Shown here in pieces: positions 20,435-31,861 of a stretch of DNA of 64,000 nucleotides (within the stretch, counting starts at the first letter, position 1; each line of letters begins with the position of its first letter). The stretch comes from Narthecium ossifragum. Lineage: Eukaryota > Streptophyta > Magnoliopsida > Dioscoreales > Nartheciaceae. A program made the position numbers and the translations under genes. Location of the stretch: assembly GCA_963920575.1 (NCBI GenBank), contig OY986968.1:6193485-6257484 (forward strand), read 5' to 3'. The notes below the pieces were generated by a model that worked only from the letters and a program-made list of their open reading frames with translations, did not search any database and had not been told where the DNA came from.

Positions 20435-20870
20435 CGAATTGACCGGCCCGACGAGCTCTACAAGAGTCACTAAAGATCAAAGATCTCCCCATGATCTAAG
20501 GCGTTCCGAGCCTAGATTCCTTTTTCTGATGCCCGAAAATTCAGTTTTATTAAAACTTCCCATATTTGGCAGTTTTTTCCATAACTAGGTTTTTTCCACA
20601 TTTAGCTGTTTGATTAATAGTTTGATTGGGATTAGTTCCTATCTTTAAAGAGTTTGAGTTCATCTGTAAGTAGGTCTCTCCTTACTCTATAAAGGGAGAT
20701 TAGGGTTTGTAATTGGGAGGTTTTTTTTGGATTAATGAAATTTTGAGTAGTTTTCTTGTATTGAGAATTCTTGTTTTCTCTCCACAAAGAGGACGGTCGT
20801 CTCTCCCGTTGAGAGATTTTCACGCTCACCTTGCGCCATCGTCTCATAAAAAAAATGCTTATTGTTTTTT
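20435..20870 (+). repeat. Old LTR, remaining part of split copy 1
   Basis: It continues the LTR interrupted at 15325. It shares ATGCCCGAAAATTCAGTTTT, a TATA-like CTCTATAAAGGG (about 20685) and the GAGGACGGTCGTCTCTCC block with copy 2 at 21040-21640. Confidence 0.75.
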
Positions 20871-21039
20871 CTTTTAATTAGTTGAGCCAGGAGGCTAGAT
20901 GATATACAACATGATCTCAAAAACCTACCAGACCTCCCTCAGGAGTCCACTCAAAAATAGTTTGGGTCTGCCTAATTACCCACCCCATCAGCCATCCTAT
21001 TGTTAGTCCTAGGAACATACAAGAACAGAGCAATACTTG

Positions 21040-21640
21040 TAGTATTGGTGATGCAGGACAAGAAGCTGAGCAAGTTGACTCCGCAGAGGAGGCTGAACCG
21101 GCGAGGGTCCCAAGGCGGTTGGAATGCATCCGGTTTCTGCCAGTCCGAATCATGTGTTCGGATGACCATGGTCCTCAGATGGGCGTAACCTTTCATCACG
21201 GTGTCCGATCGGGGCGTATGAGGTGTGAAAACGACTGGCTCGCTGAGCCCTACAAGAATCATCAGGATTAAGATGATCCCTCATGACCCAAGGCATCCCA
21301 AGTCCAAATTCATTCATCTAATGCCCGAAAATTAAGTTTTTAGTCGAACTTTCTTTATTTGGCAGTTTCCTTTTTCCTAGTTTCGGGATTAGTTTGATTA
21401 ATAGTTTGACTAGGGATTAGTTGCTATCTTAGGCAGTTTGAGTCCATCTGTAAGTGGATATCTCCTTAGTCTATAAAATGAGTTTTTAGGGTTTGTATTT
21501 GGGAGTTTGTTTTATTAATGAGATTTGAGTAGTTTTCTACTTTGCGAATTCTGGTTTTCTCTCCCACAAAGAGGACGGTCATCTCTCCTGTCGAGAGGCT
21601 CTTCTTTTCACGCTCATCCTGCGCCAATTGGGGCTCAGCT
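21040..21640 (+). repeat. Old LTR, copy 2
   Basis: It matches 15158-15320 plus 20435-20860 along its length, including CTATAAAATGAG (TATA-like, about 21470) and CACAAAGAGGACGGTCATCT. It ends just upstream of the DUF7054 gene and could contribute promoter sequence to it. Confidence 0.75.
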
Positions 21641-21945
21641 TGACAAGAAGAAGAAAAGAAAGAAAGAAAAAGAGAGTATATACATGCAACTCAAATAGCA
21701 TAACATCAGGCGTTCAAGTAATTCTTTGTTGGATGGTCCAATGTTGCAATTGAGTCTACACGGCAATCCTAGTCCGAGTCGCAGCTGTACCTGTCGTACA
21801 CCTCCCGCAAGTCACGGCGGGAGTAATTTTGTCTCCATCTTTCTTCTTCTCCAACTAAACCACACCATCTCTTCTATAACAACAGCATTTCTTGTGAATG
21901 AGCACCATCCATTCATGCAAGCTCGGGACTAGAAAGCTACAAAGG

Positions 21946-22392
21946 ATGTCCGCGTCGCCACCAACGAAGACATCGTCGGCGAAGAAGGCTAGTAATCATG
22001 GGACAGCCACGGCGACGACGCAGGTGGCCGCGCGCCTGCTGATAACGGTACATGTCATGGGGAGCACGAAGCCCATTCAGCTCGTGGTCGGCGAGACCGA
22101 CCTTGTTGGCTCAGTCATGGCCACCGCCCTTCGGTCCTATGCCCGGCAGGGCCGCCTCCCCGTCCTCAGCTCGGACGTCGAAAACTTCCTCCTCTGCTCC
22201 GCCTCACCCTCTGGATATGCCGTGCTGCGCCCTTGGGAGCAGATCGGAGAGCAGGGCAGCTGGAACTATCTGCTCTGCAAGAAGAACAGTGCCTCGATTG
22301 ACGCAATTGTTAAGATGTCGCACCATCCGAGCAAGAGTGGGAAGTGGAAATGGCTCCACAAGTCACTCAGCTGCAAGATCTCTTCTTACTGA
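21946..22392 (+). CDS. DUF7054 domain protein (At4g22758-like), intronless copy
   Basis: 148 residues from the ATG at 21946; an upstream in-frame ATG at 21898 would add 16 residues that the paralogue lacks. After a Ser/Lys/Thr-rich N-terminus comes the conserved domain: RLLITVHVMGSTKPIQLVVG, then SVMATALRSYARQGRLPVL, NFLLC, LRPWEQIGEQGSWNYLLCKK, and a basic C-terminus ending KISSY. The biochemical function of the family is unknown; the fold is thought to be ubiquitin-like. The ORF is complete and uninterrupted, with no intron. The paralogue at 54594-55150 has an intron after FLLYCGSE. High GC in the coding part contrasts with AT-rich flanks. A TATA-like GTATATACATG lies at about 21677, with CT-rich sequence after it. 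Confidence 0.82.
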   Translation: MSASPPTKTSSAKKASNHGTATATTQVAARLLITVHVMGSTKPIQLVVGETDLVGSVMATALRSYARQGRLPVLSSDVENFLLCSASPSGYAVLRPWEQIGEQGSWNYLLCKKNSASIDAIVKMSHHPSKSGKWKWLHKSLSCKISSY

Positions 22393-22860
22393 TAACATAA
22401 TAAACTCATATCTACTTTGTTTGCTCTAAGAGGCATATTGTTTAAAATAATAACGTTGTTATTTATGTATGATCTTCTGCTTAATTGTATCTACCGAAAA
22501 ATTAAGGATCAATGTTTTTTTGTAAAGCAGGTTCGAATAGCATGCATGATATCTTATAGATGTCACGAAAGATGGCAAAAAGAAGTTAAATGCAGCATTA
22601 ATTAAACTTTTCCATGGAAGGAAATATATCACTTTATATTGCATAAGATACAATCAATTGTAAATAAATAACAAGATGGCTGGTAGAATGGTCTGTTAGT
22701 AGAATGGTCGTAAATTCCTTCTAACAGACCATTCTTATCACGGTAAAGGGACAGCATAATCACCAGCAACCAGAGGACCTTCTTCAGCCTTTAATGATAT
22801 ATAAAGGCTAAACTAAACAAATAGAGACTGGTGTAGCCACTCTACCATGAGGGGGCGGAG
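22393..22860. other. Intergenic, then a 3' remnant of an LTR element
   Basis: The DUF7054 gene is followed by AT-rich DNA with no ORF of interest. ATGAGGGGGCGGAG (22847-22860) looks like a polypurine tract directly before the LTR that starts at 22861. The rest of that element's interior is not recognisable upstream. Confidence 0.5.
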
Positions 22861-24296
22861 TGTCAGGGCTTGGAGCCCATGACATGACCATGGCACGAGG
22901 GATCTTGAAGATGGCGCGGCAAAAATTGAAAATGGTATGGCGGTCCGACCAAAACATAACTTGGCGAGCCATGAAGGGATCCTATAGAGCGGGACGCGCG
23001 GCGAGGCAACCAGGGAGGCGTACAAGCAATATGCATGCACCAAAGGAGTTTGGCGCTCGGCATGGGGCAGCGGGATGCGGCACGACGCGATGCGGCAGGG
23101 CAGGACGCAACAGATTTCAAAGATGGTACGAAAGCCCGAGCCAAGACGAAGTACGACGCGCCATGCCACGAGGCAAGCGAGAGTGATGCGCACCAACCCA
23201 ACCCAGGAAGGCTCGCGGGGCATGCGCGCGCGGCACGCGTCATGGCACGCAAAGCACGCGCATGACGCGGCCAGGCGGCCAAGTCCGAGTCAGACTAGGA
23301 CTCGGAATGCCTAGGCGCGACACGGTTGACCAGCTGGAGCAAACCAGTCATGCAAAAATCCTAATTCCGCTTGGAATGGGATCTTGGAAAGACTTGATGC
23401 GGCAAAGAAAGGTTTTGGCACACGGAAAATCCAAATTGTGCGGAAGTTCTAGCGAGACTATGACTCGACTCACCCGACGGAAGGCAGTTAGGCCATGGAG
23501 GCCAAACTGAGCGTGCAAGTGTCCTAATTCCACTTGACCTAGGTCTCCAGCATGGGATGGCACGACAAATATGGAATATGGCACGGGGGAGTTGTACTTG
23601 GCTTGCGAAAATAGGAAGGAGTCCTATTTCGAGCCAAAGTGCGACGGATTTTGGCAAACAACCATCCTTGGCAAGTCTTAACTCATGTAAGAGTCCAAAT
23701 AGGCAAGGAGGCTTTGTAATTGGTTGATCGCATGTTTGGATAAGCATGAAGCCTAGGACTTGGGGTTGGACCAGGAAACTTGACTTGTTCGAGCAAGTCA
23801 TGGACTCTCCTCTATATAAGGAATAGACAGCTAGATGTGGGGACAGCTGGGTTATGGGCAAACTCACGAATTGAAGATCCATGAGGGATTGAGAGATAGT
23901 GAAGCACAAGAATTGGGTGGTTCTTCTAGGGTTTTGGGTTGAGAGTTTCTTGTATTGAGAGTAATTGCACTCCAAAGGATTGGGGGTGAGAGAAGAGTGT
24001 TCTTATAATCACTAGTCAATAAAGGAGTTGGGATCTCATCCCTTACCCAAATTCGTGTGAGTCTTGTTGGTGTGCAAGGTAAAAAGAAGGACTGGTCAAG
24101 AGGCAGTGGGGTTGCCATGCAGAGTGCACAAGCGGTGCACAGATGGCGTGCAGACGACGCATGAGCGGAGCACAAGCGGCGTGCAAGGCGCGCGACGGCG
24201 GTGTGCGGACTCGACGAGGGGGTCTCTTGGCGCTATCATCGGACAAGTAAGCAAGAAAAATTTGTTCCCTTATTTGCCCGGTAACACGAAGCACCC
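22861..24296 (+). repeat. Probable LTR of an otherwise lost retrotransposon
   Basis: It starts TGTCAGGGC after a polypurine tract and probably ends at ...CCGGTAACA. It has a GC-rich first half, a TATA box CTCTATATAAGG at about 23811, and a region rich in TTGTATTGAGAG and AATAAAGG (about 24018) that fits transcript ends. No TSD was confirmed. ORFs inside are arginine-rich and do not match protein families. Confidence 0.5.
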
Positions 24297-24336
24297 CACG
24301 GTTCAATAGAAGGGTAATTAGGTAGATTTATACCAT

Positions 24337-26513
24337 TGTTAGTCATGAATATAAATATATCCTAAAGTTATTAGGGCCATTTATAAGGTCAATGGCAATT
24401 TCATAAATATTGTCATTATATGGTTCTTATTTTTAGCATTGACACGGCTGAAGTATTTTGACCATAATGTTTACATCAAATATCAAAATTGGCCGATTCT
24501 TGAACCATTGGAAAGAGGACAAAAAGATCTACAACTTTCCTGTTGATGAGATTTTCATATTTGATCGTTTAATGTATCGAAATAGCAGCCAAAGTGTTCA
24601 GTGGTAAAATAGTAAATAATGACTGAATTTCATTTGTCCAAATGCAATCGTCCAAAGAATGTTTGAGAAGCTGTGATAAGCATATGTTGAGACCCTGTGT
24701 TGAAGCTGTGATAAGCATATGTTGAAGAAATGAAATTTTCAAGGTCAAAAAATGGTTAAGGAGTATCTTGAGGATGACCATAGATGGGAAGTGGCTGAAA
24801 AAGTAATCTATGGTAACGAGCAATGTGTTAAGCAATTTGCAGGAAGTTACTGGATATGATCAAGAGCAAATGTTTGAGACATCACCAAAAACAAATAAAT
24901 ATGATGTTGATTCGACAATTGGCCAACAACATCGCCACATGGTCATGAATGATACAATTGGCCAACAAAATTTTTCAATGACCATGAATGACTCAATTGG
25001 CCAACAAAATCGCTCATTAGTTATAGATGATATGGTAATGGACGATTCAACAGTACAAATATGTCCCAACAGTTTTGAAAGGCTTCAATCTGATAGAGGA
25101 GAAAATCAAATATAGAAGAAAATGGGTGAAATCTAGCAATTAGATCAATGAGAACTATAAGAGCGTGGTAGGGGGGCAATTCAGAGCAATAAAGATTGTT
25201 GCAAGGATCCAGTTGGTCAGAGAAATTAAATGTGACAGAAAAAATTGACCGAGAAAATTATCATCTTCCATCCCTTACATTGATATATTTTAAGTTCATA
25301 AAAAACTAGAATACTGTCTTTATGAAATTTTCTACTTTCATAAAGGCTCGGGGGCAAAATGTTAGTCATAAATATAAGCATATCCTAAAGTTATTTGGGT
25401 GAATTAAAATGTCAGTGGCAATTTCTTAAATATTATCATTAAATGGTCATCATCTTTAGCTTTGATATAGCTAAAGTATTTTGACCATAATTTTTACATC
25501 AAATATTCAAAATGGCCGATTCTTGAACCATTAGAAAGAGGATGAAAAGATGAACAACGTTTCTGGTGACGAGATTTTCAAATTTGATCATTTAATGTCT
25601 CAAACTGGCAGCCAAAGTGTTCAGTGGTAAAATAGTAAATAATGACTGAATTTTATTTGTCCAAATGCAATCGTCCAAAGAATGGCCAATTCCCAATCCG
25701 CCAAATATCCAATCGGTCATATTTTGGCTGAAAATTTTAATAATGGTCATCAATGTGGTCTAACTATTTCGGTCATAACTTTTTTATACGATATCCAAAT
25801 GTGTTGGTTTTTAAATCGTTGGAAAGAGATTTTGAAGACCTATAACTTTCATGTTCAGAGTGTTTTCAAGTTTCAATTTTATCATCAGGTAAATTACAGT
25901 GGAACACAAGACACTCTATCTTATGGTAGTTTCATAAATAACTGAAAATGTCAGTTAAGACAGCACTGACGGTTCCAAAGTAGTTATGCCGATGGTTTCA
26001 GAGTAGTTCCAGACGGTTCCAAAGTAGTTATGCCAGAAAGTCTATAAAAGACAGGAAGATGAAGATGAAGATGCTCTTCCGAAATCAAGAGCAAAATCAG
26101 TTTTAATTCTTATTTCTAATATAGCTTTTTATCTTTATTTTCAATGTAGTATTTTTATCTTTATTTCAAATGTAGCCTTTTATCTTTATTTCCATAATAG
26201 CTTAATTTATTTTCATGTGCCTTTAAATTTCAACAATGAAACCTTTTCTTTCGTTTAATTTTTTGCAATAAAGCTTTCATTCATACGAGTAGTAGTTCTA
26301 ACAAGCTCATAATCCATTTTCCATCGCTTCTCATCATCCATTTTCCACCACTTCTAATCATCCATTTTTCACTCTCTATCTTAACTTCTCATCCATTTTT
26401 CCGCAGTTTCAACACTTCTGTTCGAATTGAGTTCGAAGGAGTTGAGCCTTTGGATGTCCCTGATTTTGACTATTTTGATTTTGCCGGCGAACGGCAAGAT
26501 TTCCAAACTAACG
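24337..26513 (+). mobile_element. Deleted LTR retrotransposon, same family as 26689-31856
   Basis: It has a truncated 5' LTR (24337 to about 24660, TGTTAGTCAT...), a short interior with repeats of AATTGGCCAACAAAATCG (about 24918-25010), the polypurine tract GGCTCGGGGGCAAAA (25345-25359), and a 3' LTR at 25360 to about 26513. The interior reading frame (24810-25115) is rich in Asp, Asn and Gln with repeated DSIGQQN and is not a known domain. The 3' end reads CTAACG, so the terminal CA and the TSD are uncertain. Confidence 0.7.
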
Positions 26514-26688
26514 TACATATTAGTATATAAATACATCTAATAAGCCCTAATGTACAACCTTTGATCTAATAATGAAAATTGCCCCTCTCCCTCCCGTGAA
26601 TGTAGGGAATTAATTTGTCGAACCATGTAAAATCTTGTCTTGTGTGCTTCCTTGTTTGTTGCTTTCCTTGCTAACTACTACTGCCAAC
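26514..26688. repeat. LTR-end-like sequence at the insertion site
   Basis: The sequence with TGTAGGGAATTAATTTG and AACCATGTAAAATCTTG resembles the R-U5 end of another plant LTR. It is interrupted by the element at 26689; the target CCAAC is at 26684-26688. Confidence 0.4.
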
Positions 26689-27804
26689 TGTTAGTCATAA
26701 ATATAACCAAGTCCTAAGGTCATTTGGGCGATCAATGGCAATTTCATAAATATTGTCAATCAGCCAATAAATACTTCAGTTTTGACATAGCTGAAGTATT
26801 TTAGCCGTAACTTTTACATCAAGTATCCACATTGGGCGATCCTAGAACCATTGGAAAGAGGACGAAAAGATCTACAACTTTCCTGTTGATGAGATCTTCA
26901 GATTCCATCATTTACTATGTCAAACGGGCGGTTGAAGTGCCCAGTGGCAAAATAGTAAATAATGGTCGATAATCTAAATGTCATCGTCCAAAAGATGGCC
27001 GATGTCATCGCCCATTTCTCCATCGGCTAAAAACCCATCGGCCATATTTTGGCTGATTATTTTAATAAGTCGTCAACGTGGTTCAACTATTTTTATCACA
27101 ACTTTCTCATACAATGTCCAAATGAGTTGGTTTTTAGACCGATGGAAAGAGAATTTGAAGACCTACAACGTTAATGTTCAGAGTTTTATCAAATTCCAAG
27201 GTTATCATCAGCCAAATTGCAGTGGAAGATAACACGCTCTATCTGATGGCGGTTTCATAAATAGCTGAAGATATCGCCCAGTTATGCATTTCTGACGGTT
27301 TTAGATTCAGTTCTGACAGTTGCAGTACGTGGTTCGGGTGGTTTCAACGTGGTTAGCAGAAGCTCTATAAAATGCCAAAAGGATGAAGAAAAATCTCTCC
27401 CGATATCAAGAGCAAAAGCCACTTTATCTATCTTAGCATGTATCAATAGACTTAGCTCTATTTACAATGTAGCCTTTTAAATTCAGCAATGAAGATTTTA
27501 TTCCTTTTAAATTCATGCAACTAGTTCTTCATTTGTAGGATTAGTACTACCATAATTTCATTCATAGGAGTAGATCTATCACTCATAGGAGTAGATTTAC
27601 CATAGTTCATCATCTTCAATTTCCCTCTATTTTCTCTATTTTATTTCTTTCTTCATCCAATCTCAACAGCTTCGACACCTCTGTTCGAACGTGTTCGAAG
27701 GAGTTGGACTAAACCACAATCTCCTAATTCTTGATGTTAGACTATTTTGATTTTTTTTCCCTTCGCAGATCAACGACATGATATGCATGATTTCTGTTCT
27801 AATA
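26689..27804 (+). repeat. 5' LTR
   Basis: 1116 bp, starting TGTTAGTC. Its terminal CA has mutated (ends TCTAATA where the 3' LTR has TCTGACA). Confidence 0.88.
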
Positions 27805-27820
27805 TTTTTTAGCACGCCCG

Positions 27821-28587
27821 GTGGGACAATGTGTTGAATCTGTACAAAGAAGAAGGGACAAAATGAAAGATGACACTCCCAGAATTGCTATTTTTAGAGG
27901 CGTGGAAAGTGACCATATGGATGATGATTTTCAACAAAGTTTTCTTAAATGGAGTATGTTTCCAGATGAAGGTCTAAGAGGTGAGAGGACCAAAATAGTT
28001 CTGCCATCTTTCCTGTAAAATCAAGGTGGTTTCACTCTATTGGTAAGGAACTCTTCATCTACAAAAGAACAAAATTCAAGTGGTCCTTGTTTAATAAGGA
28101 ACAATCTAGTGGAGACAAATGGTCCAAACAATATTATGGAAATGGACGATGAAAAAGATTCATCCAGTGATAAGCTGGAGATGTTCAGTATACTTGGACA
28201 AAATTGTCCAAGCAATGATATGGTGATCGATCATAAAAAAGAGCAAAGTCTTGTAGAAAGTGATATCAAGATAGAAATGGTCAAGTTGAAGATGAATGAT
28301 CTGAAAGATAAAAAACGTCCAGATCATATGATGGACGATCTTATGGACAAGTATATTGGAATTTGGCTGGAAAGTGTGTTGAAGCTCTGCCAAAAACAAA
28401 AAAGTCAAATGGTTTCACGTCGTGAGTTGAAGATGGACGATTCAAAAGAACTAAAACATCCTATTATATTCAGAAGGCTCATTTATGACAGAGGAAAGGG
28501 CCTAGAGAAAAAGACTGGTCGAGCAAGTATGTTGGCCGAGCAACATGCAAAAAATTTGGCTGACCAACGTCAAAACTCTGTTCAAGA
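27821..28587 (+). pseudogene. Degenerate gag-like region
   Basis: Two consecutive ORFs (27821-28018 and 28040 onward) give an acidic, Lys/Asp-rich protein with repeated MDD(D/E) and HMMDDLMDK motifs and no zinc knuckle or enzyme motif. Related text occurs in the deleted relative at 24810-25115. Position directly after the primer site is the only argument for Gag. Confidence 0.45.
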
Positions 28588-28746
28588 ATGGGTGATGGAA
28601 ACTTTGATCGCCGTATCCACAATCTTTTTCATGGAGATCCATTGCCGCCGACGAAGTCATCAGGGAAGGCTTCAGGAAGTACTACACCGCCGACGACGAT
28701 GGCGTCCATTAAATTGGTCCACAGGCGCTCCACCTCCATCCAGCAC

Positions 28747-28956
28747 GTCGACGACACCCTCGGAGACCTCCACACCCATGCCGTCACCGGAGTCCTCGGC
28801 GGTCTCTCCACCAACCTCTTCGCGGAACCCATCCTCTGCAACCTTTACCTCATCATCACTAACTCCGGTGGAGTAGTCTACAACGGCATCGACAGGTCCC
28901 AGTTCACCAAACAAATCGCCGACACGTTGTTCATCATCAGGTGGAACATCGTCGCC
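28747..28956 (+). pseudogene. Captured ammonium transporter (AMT) fragment, copy 1
   Basis: The frame reads VDDTLGDLHTHAVTGVLGGL, then FAEPILCNLY, ITNSGGVVYNG, and ADTLFIIRWNIVA. AMT proteins are plasma-membrane ammonium channels, and this segment covers the conserved VDDTLGVFHTHAVAG region, with one of the pore histidines (HTHA), and the next membrane helix. Only ~70 of about 480-500 residues are present. It sits inside an LTR retrotransposon, so it is transduplicated, not functional. GC-rich codon use differs sharply from the retroelement around it. Confidence 0.8.
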
Positions 28957-29426
28957 GACGTTCGCCACCAACTCCAGCGGAAGGATCTACGACGGCATCA
29001 TCTTCTACCTCCACGGCGTGGGAAGACTCCTCTGACAGCCTCGAGATCTCCTTCAACGGCGAACCCATTTTTCCTCCACAATGGCCGCAGGCAGAGCCGT
29101 GACGCTGAAGGAGGCGGGATCCAAGACATGGCTGGCGAAGTAGTCGATTCCAGTCGAGGTAGCAGTGGTGACCACGACAGCAGCGGCGGAAGGGAAAGCC
29201 ATCGGAAGACTGATGGGCAAGCTGGTATACCTTCCTCGTTCCCAGCGCCCCTCGACGCCCCAGCCTAAATCCTCAGGCAGCGGCCTCCCTCAAGCAAGCC
29301 CAGGTCCTCGCCGTCGTTGTCATCCTCAGCCTCAAAGGTACCCATCGGTTGGAATGAAGGCAATCTATCGTCGTTGGGAGGAAAAACAAAGCATCCTCGG
29401 TTGACCATGGGACGACCTGCGATCTG

Positions 29427-29775
29427 GTGGATCCGAGGCTGGTGTTCGCCTCCCTCACCCCTGGACTCCATCTCTATCCCCGTCACCCTACTCTTCCACG
29501 ACCACACCGGTCATCGCCTGCACCCGGTCATCGCCGATGGCTCATTGATCATCCCTCATCGCCCATCGTCCCTTGCTCATCGCCCATCATTGCTCATCAC
29601 ATCGCTCATCGCCCATCACCCATCCTTGCTCGACAACCATCCCTCATCGCCCATCGCCCATCGCCCATTGCTCGACGACCATCCTTCATCGCCCGTCGTC
29701 CATTGCTCCACGACCATCATCGCCCATCGTCCATTGCTCGACGACCACCCCTCATCGCTCATCGCAGAAAACAGA
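29427..29775. repeat. Simple repeat of CATCGCCCAT-type units
   Basis: From about 29525 to 29765, units such as CATCGCCCATC and GCTCGACGACCATCC are repeated many times. The His/Pro/Ser-rich ORFs here are products of the repeat. Confidence 0.8.
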
Positions 29776-29795
29776 AAACAGAGCATCCTTCGCCG

Positions 29796-29936
29796 TGCCA
29801 ACCTCTACCTCCCCATCACCAACTCCGGCAGAGGGGTCTACGACGGCATCGGTGAGTCCCAGCGCGCTATTCATCGTCAGGCGGAACATCGTCATCACCA
29901 CCATCCTTTGCATCGTCGTCTCTGCCGGTGCTGTCG
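29796..29936 (+). pseudogene. Captured ammonium transporter (AMT) fragment, copy 2
   Basis: The sequence NLYLPITNSG, then VYDGIG, repeats the second half of copy 1. After a frame change it reads SALFIVRRNIVITTILCIVV, resembling the next AMT membrane helix. It extends a little further into the gene than copy 1, so the two copies are overlapping pieces of the same parent region. Confidence 0.65.
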
Positions 29937-30740
29937 ATGAATGCCCAGATAGAAAATGTGATGCTGGTGTTACCGATGGCTATGGCCAACCCCAGCCGGA
30001 TGTCGAGCTTGAAGGAATAAACGGTCCATACCGACATGGTCTACTTGACAATGAAGGAATAAACGGTCCGTACCGACGAGATGGCCTACTCGACGATGGC
30101 CCCGGCGCTGCTGTACTCCTCCCATGTGCATGGCCAATTACTGAGGGGCGATTGGGAGATGGCCCATCAAATAAATCGATAAGCAATCAAGAATTGGTCA
30201 TCGACCAATAGTTAAAAAAGGTTGGTCGACCAGGGACTTATAAAAGTGATCGACCAATAATAGCAGATGGTCGACAAGGATGATTGATTGAGTATAAAAA
30301 GGACAGTGAAGCAAACAGTCATATTGATGCAAATGATCGACCAAAAAACTGAACCTTTTATGATCTATCATAAAAGGACGAGGTGAACGACCAAACTCAT
30401 AAGAGCTTGATCACCTGACATGCATTTATGGGCTTGACATGTTTAGCCTAACATGTGAAAAAGTGCATGTGAAAAAGAGCATGTGAAAAGATGATGTGAA
30501 AAAGTGAATGACAGGCCATCCATGGCCGATCAATGTTTGCTAAAAAATAATATATATGTGTTCTATGGCCGATCATCCTCCTCCTGGTCGATCGTTACTT
30601 GATATAAAATAAGTATATTGGTCGAATGGCTAATAAAATATGTTTTATGGATGACTCAATTGGCCGACAGAATCGCCCAATTGGCCAACAGAATAAGGTC
30701 TTTACAAAAATGCCTATTTTTATAAAGACTGGGGGCAAAA

Positions 30741-31856
30741 TGTTAGCCATAAATATAACCATGTCCTAAAGTCATTTGGGCGATTAATGGCAATTTCGTA
30801 AATATTACCAATCAGCCAATAAATACTTCAGTTTTGACATAGCTGAAGTATTTTGGCCATACCTTTTACATCAAGTATCCAAATTGAGAGATCCTGGAAC
30901 CATTGGAAAGATGACGAAAAGATCTAGAACTTTTATGTTGCCGAGATTTTCAGATTCCATCGTTTAGTATATCAAACTGACAGTTGAAGTGCCCCGTGAC
31001 AAAATAGTAAATAATGACTAATAATCTAAATGTCATCGTCCAAAAGATGGCCGCTGTCATCGCCCATTTCTCCATCGGCCAAAAACCCATCGACCATATT
31101 TTGGCTGATTATTTTAATAAGTCGTCAACGTGGTTCAACTATTGTTATCATAACTTTCTCATACAATGTCCAAATGAGTTGGTTTTTAGACCGATGGAAA
31201 GAGTATTAGAAGACCTACAACTTTCATGTTTAGAGTTTTATCAAATTCCAAGGTTATCATCGGCAAACTTACAGTGGAAGACAAGACGCTCTATCTGATG
31301 GCAGTTTTGTAAATAGCTGAAGATATCGCCCAGTTATGCATTTCTGACAGTTCAGATTCAGTTCTGACAGTTGCAGTACGTGGTTCAGGTGGTTTCAAGG
31401 TGGTTAGCAGAAGATCTATAAAAGGCCAATAGGATGAAGAAAAATCTCTCCCGAAATCAAGAGCAAAAGCTACTTTATCTTTCTTAGCATGTATCAATAG
31501 ACTTAGCTCTATTTACAATGTAGCCTTTTAAATTCAGCAATGAAGCTTTTATTCCTTTTAAATTCTTGCAACTAGTTCTTCATTTGTAGGAGTAGTACTA
31601 CCATAATTTCATTCATATGAGTAGGTCTATCACTTATAGGAGTAGATTTACCATAGTTCATCATCTTCAATTTCCCTCTATTTTCTCTATTTTATTTCTT
31701 TTCTCATCCAATCTCAACAGCTTCGACACCTCTGTTCGAACGTAGTTCAAAGGAGTTGGACTAAACCACAATCTCCTGATTCTTGATGTTAGACTATTTT
31801 GATTTTTTTTCCCTTCGCCGATCAACGACATGATATGCATGATTTCTGTTCTGACA
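30741..31856 (+). repeat. 3' LTR
   Basis: 1116 bp, TGTTAGCC...TCTGACA, followed by the TSD CCAAC. Confidence 0.9.
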
Positions 31857-31861
31857 CCAAC

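Larger units (their letters stand above)
26689..31856 (+). mobile_element. Complete non-autonomous LTR retrotransposon with captured gene sequence
   Basis: TSD CCAAC at 26684-26688 and 31857-31861. The 5' LTR (26689-27804) and 3' LTR (30741-31856) are both 1116 bp. The interior begins with TAGCACGCCCGGTGGGAC (27810-27827), a string I associate with the start of plant Tat-type gypsy interiors. It ends with the polypurine tract AGACTGGGGGCAAAA (30726-30740). No protease, RT or integrase is present. Degenerate gag-like text covers 27821 to about 28590, and GC-rich captured DNA covers about 28600-30150, including two pieces of an ammonium-transporter gene. Confidence 0.9.

Noticed and set aside
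22861..24296. Arginine-rich protein genes
   Set aside because: The ORFs are products of GC-rich LTR sequence with a TATA box and transcript-end signals; no family match.
28588..29268. Intact ammonium transporter gene
   Set aside because: Only about 70 residues match, inside an LTR element, with non-homologous sequence on both sides.
29427..29775. CRISPR-like array (regular short repeats)
   Set aside because: Units are contiguous, imperfect and variable, without unique spacers, in a plant retroelement.
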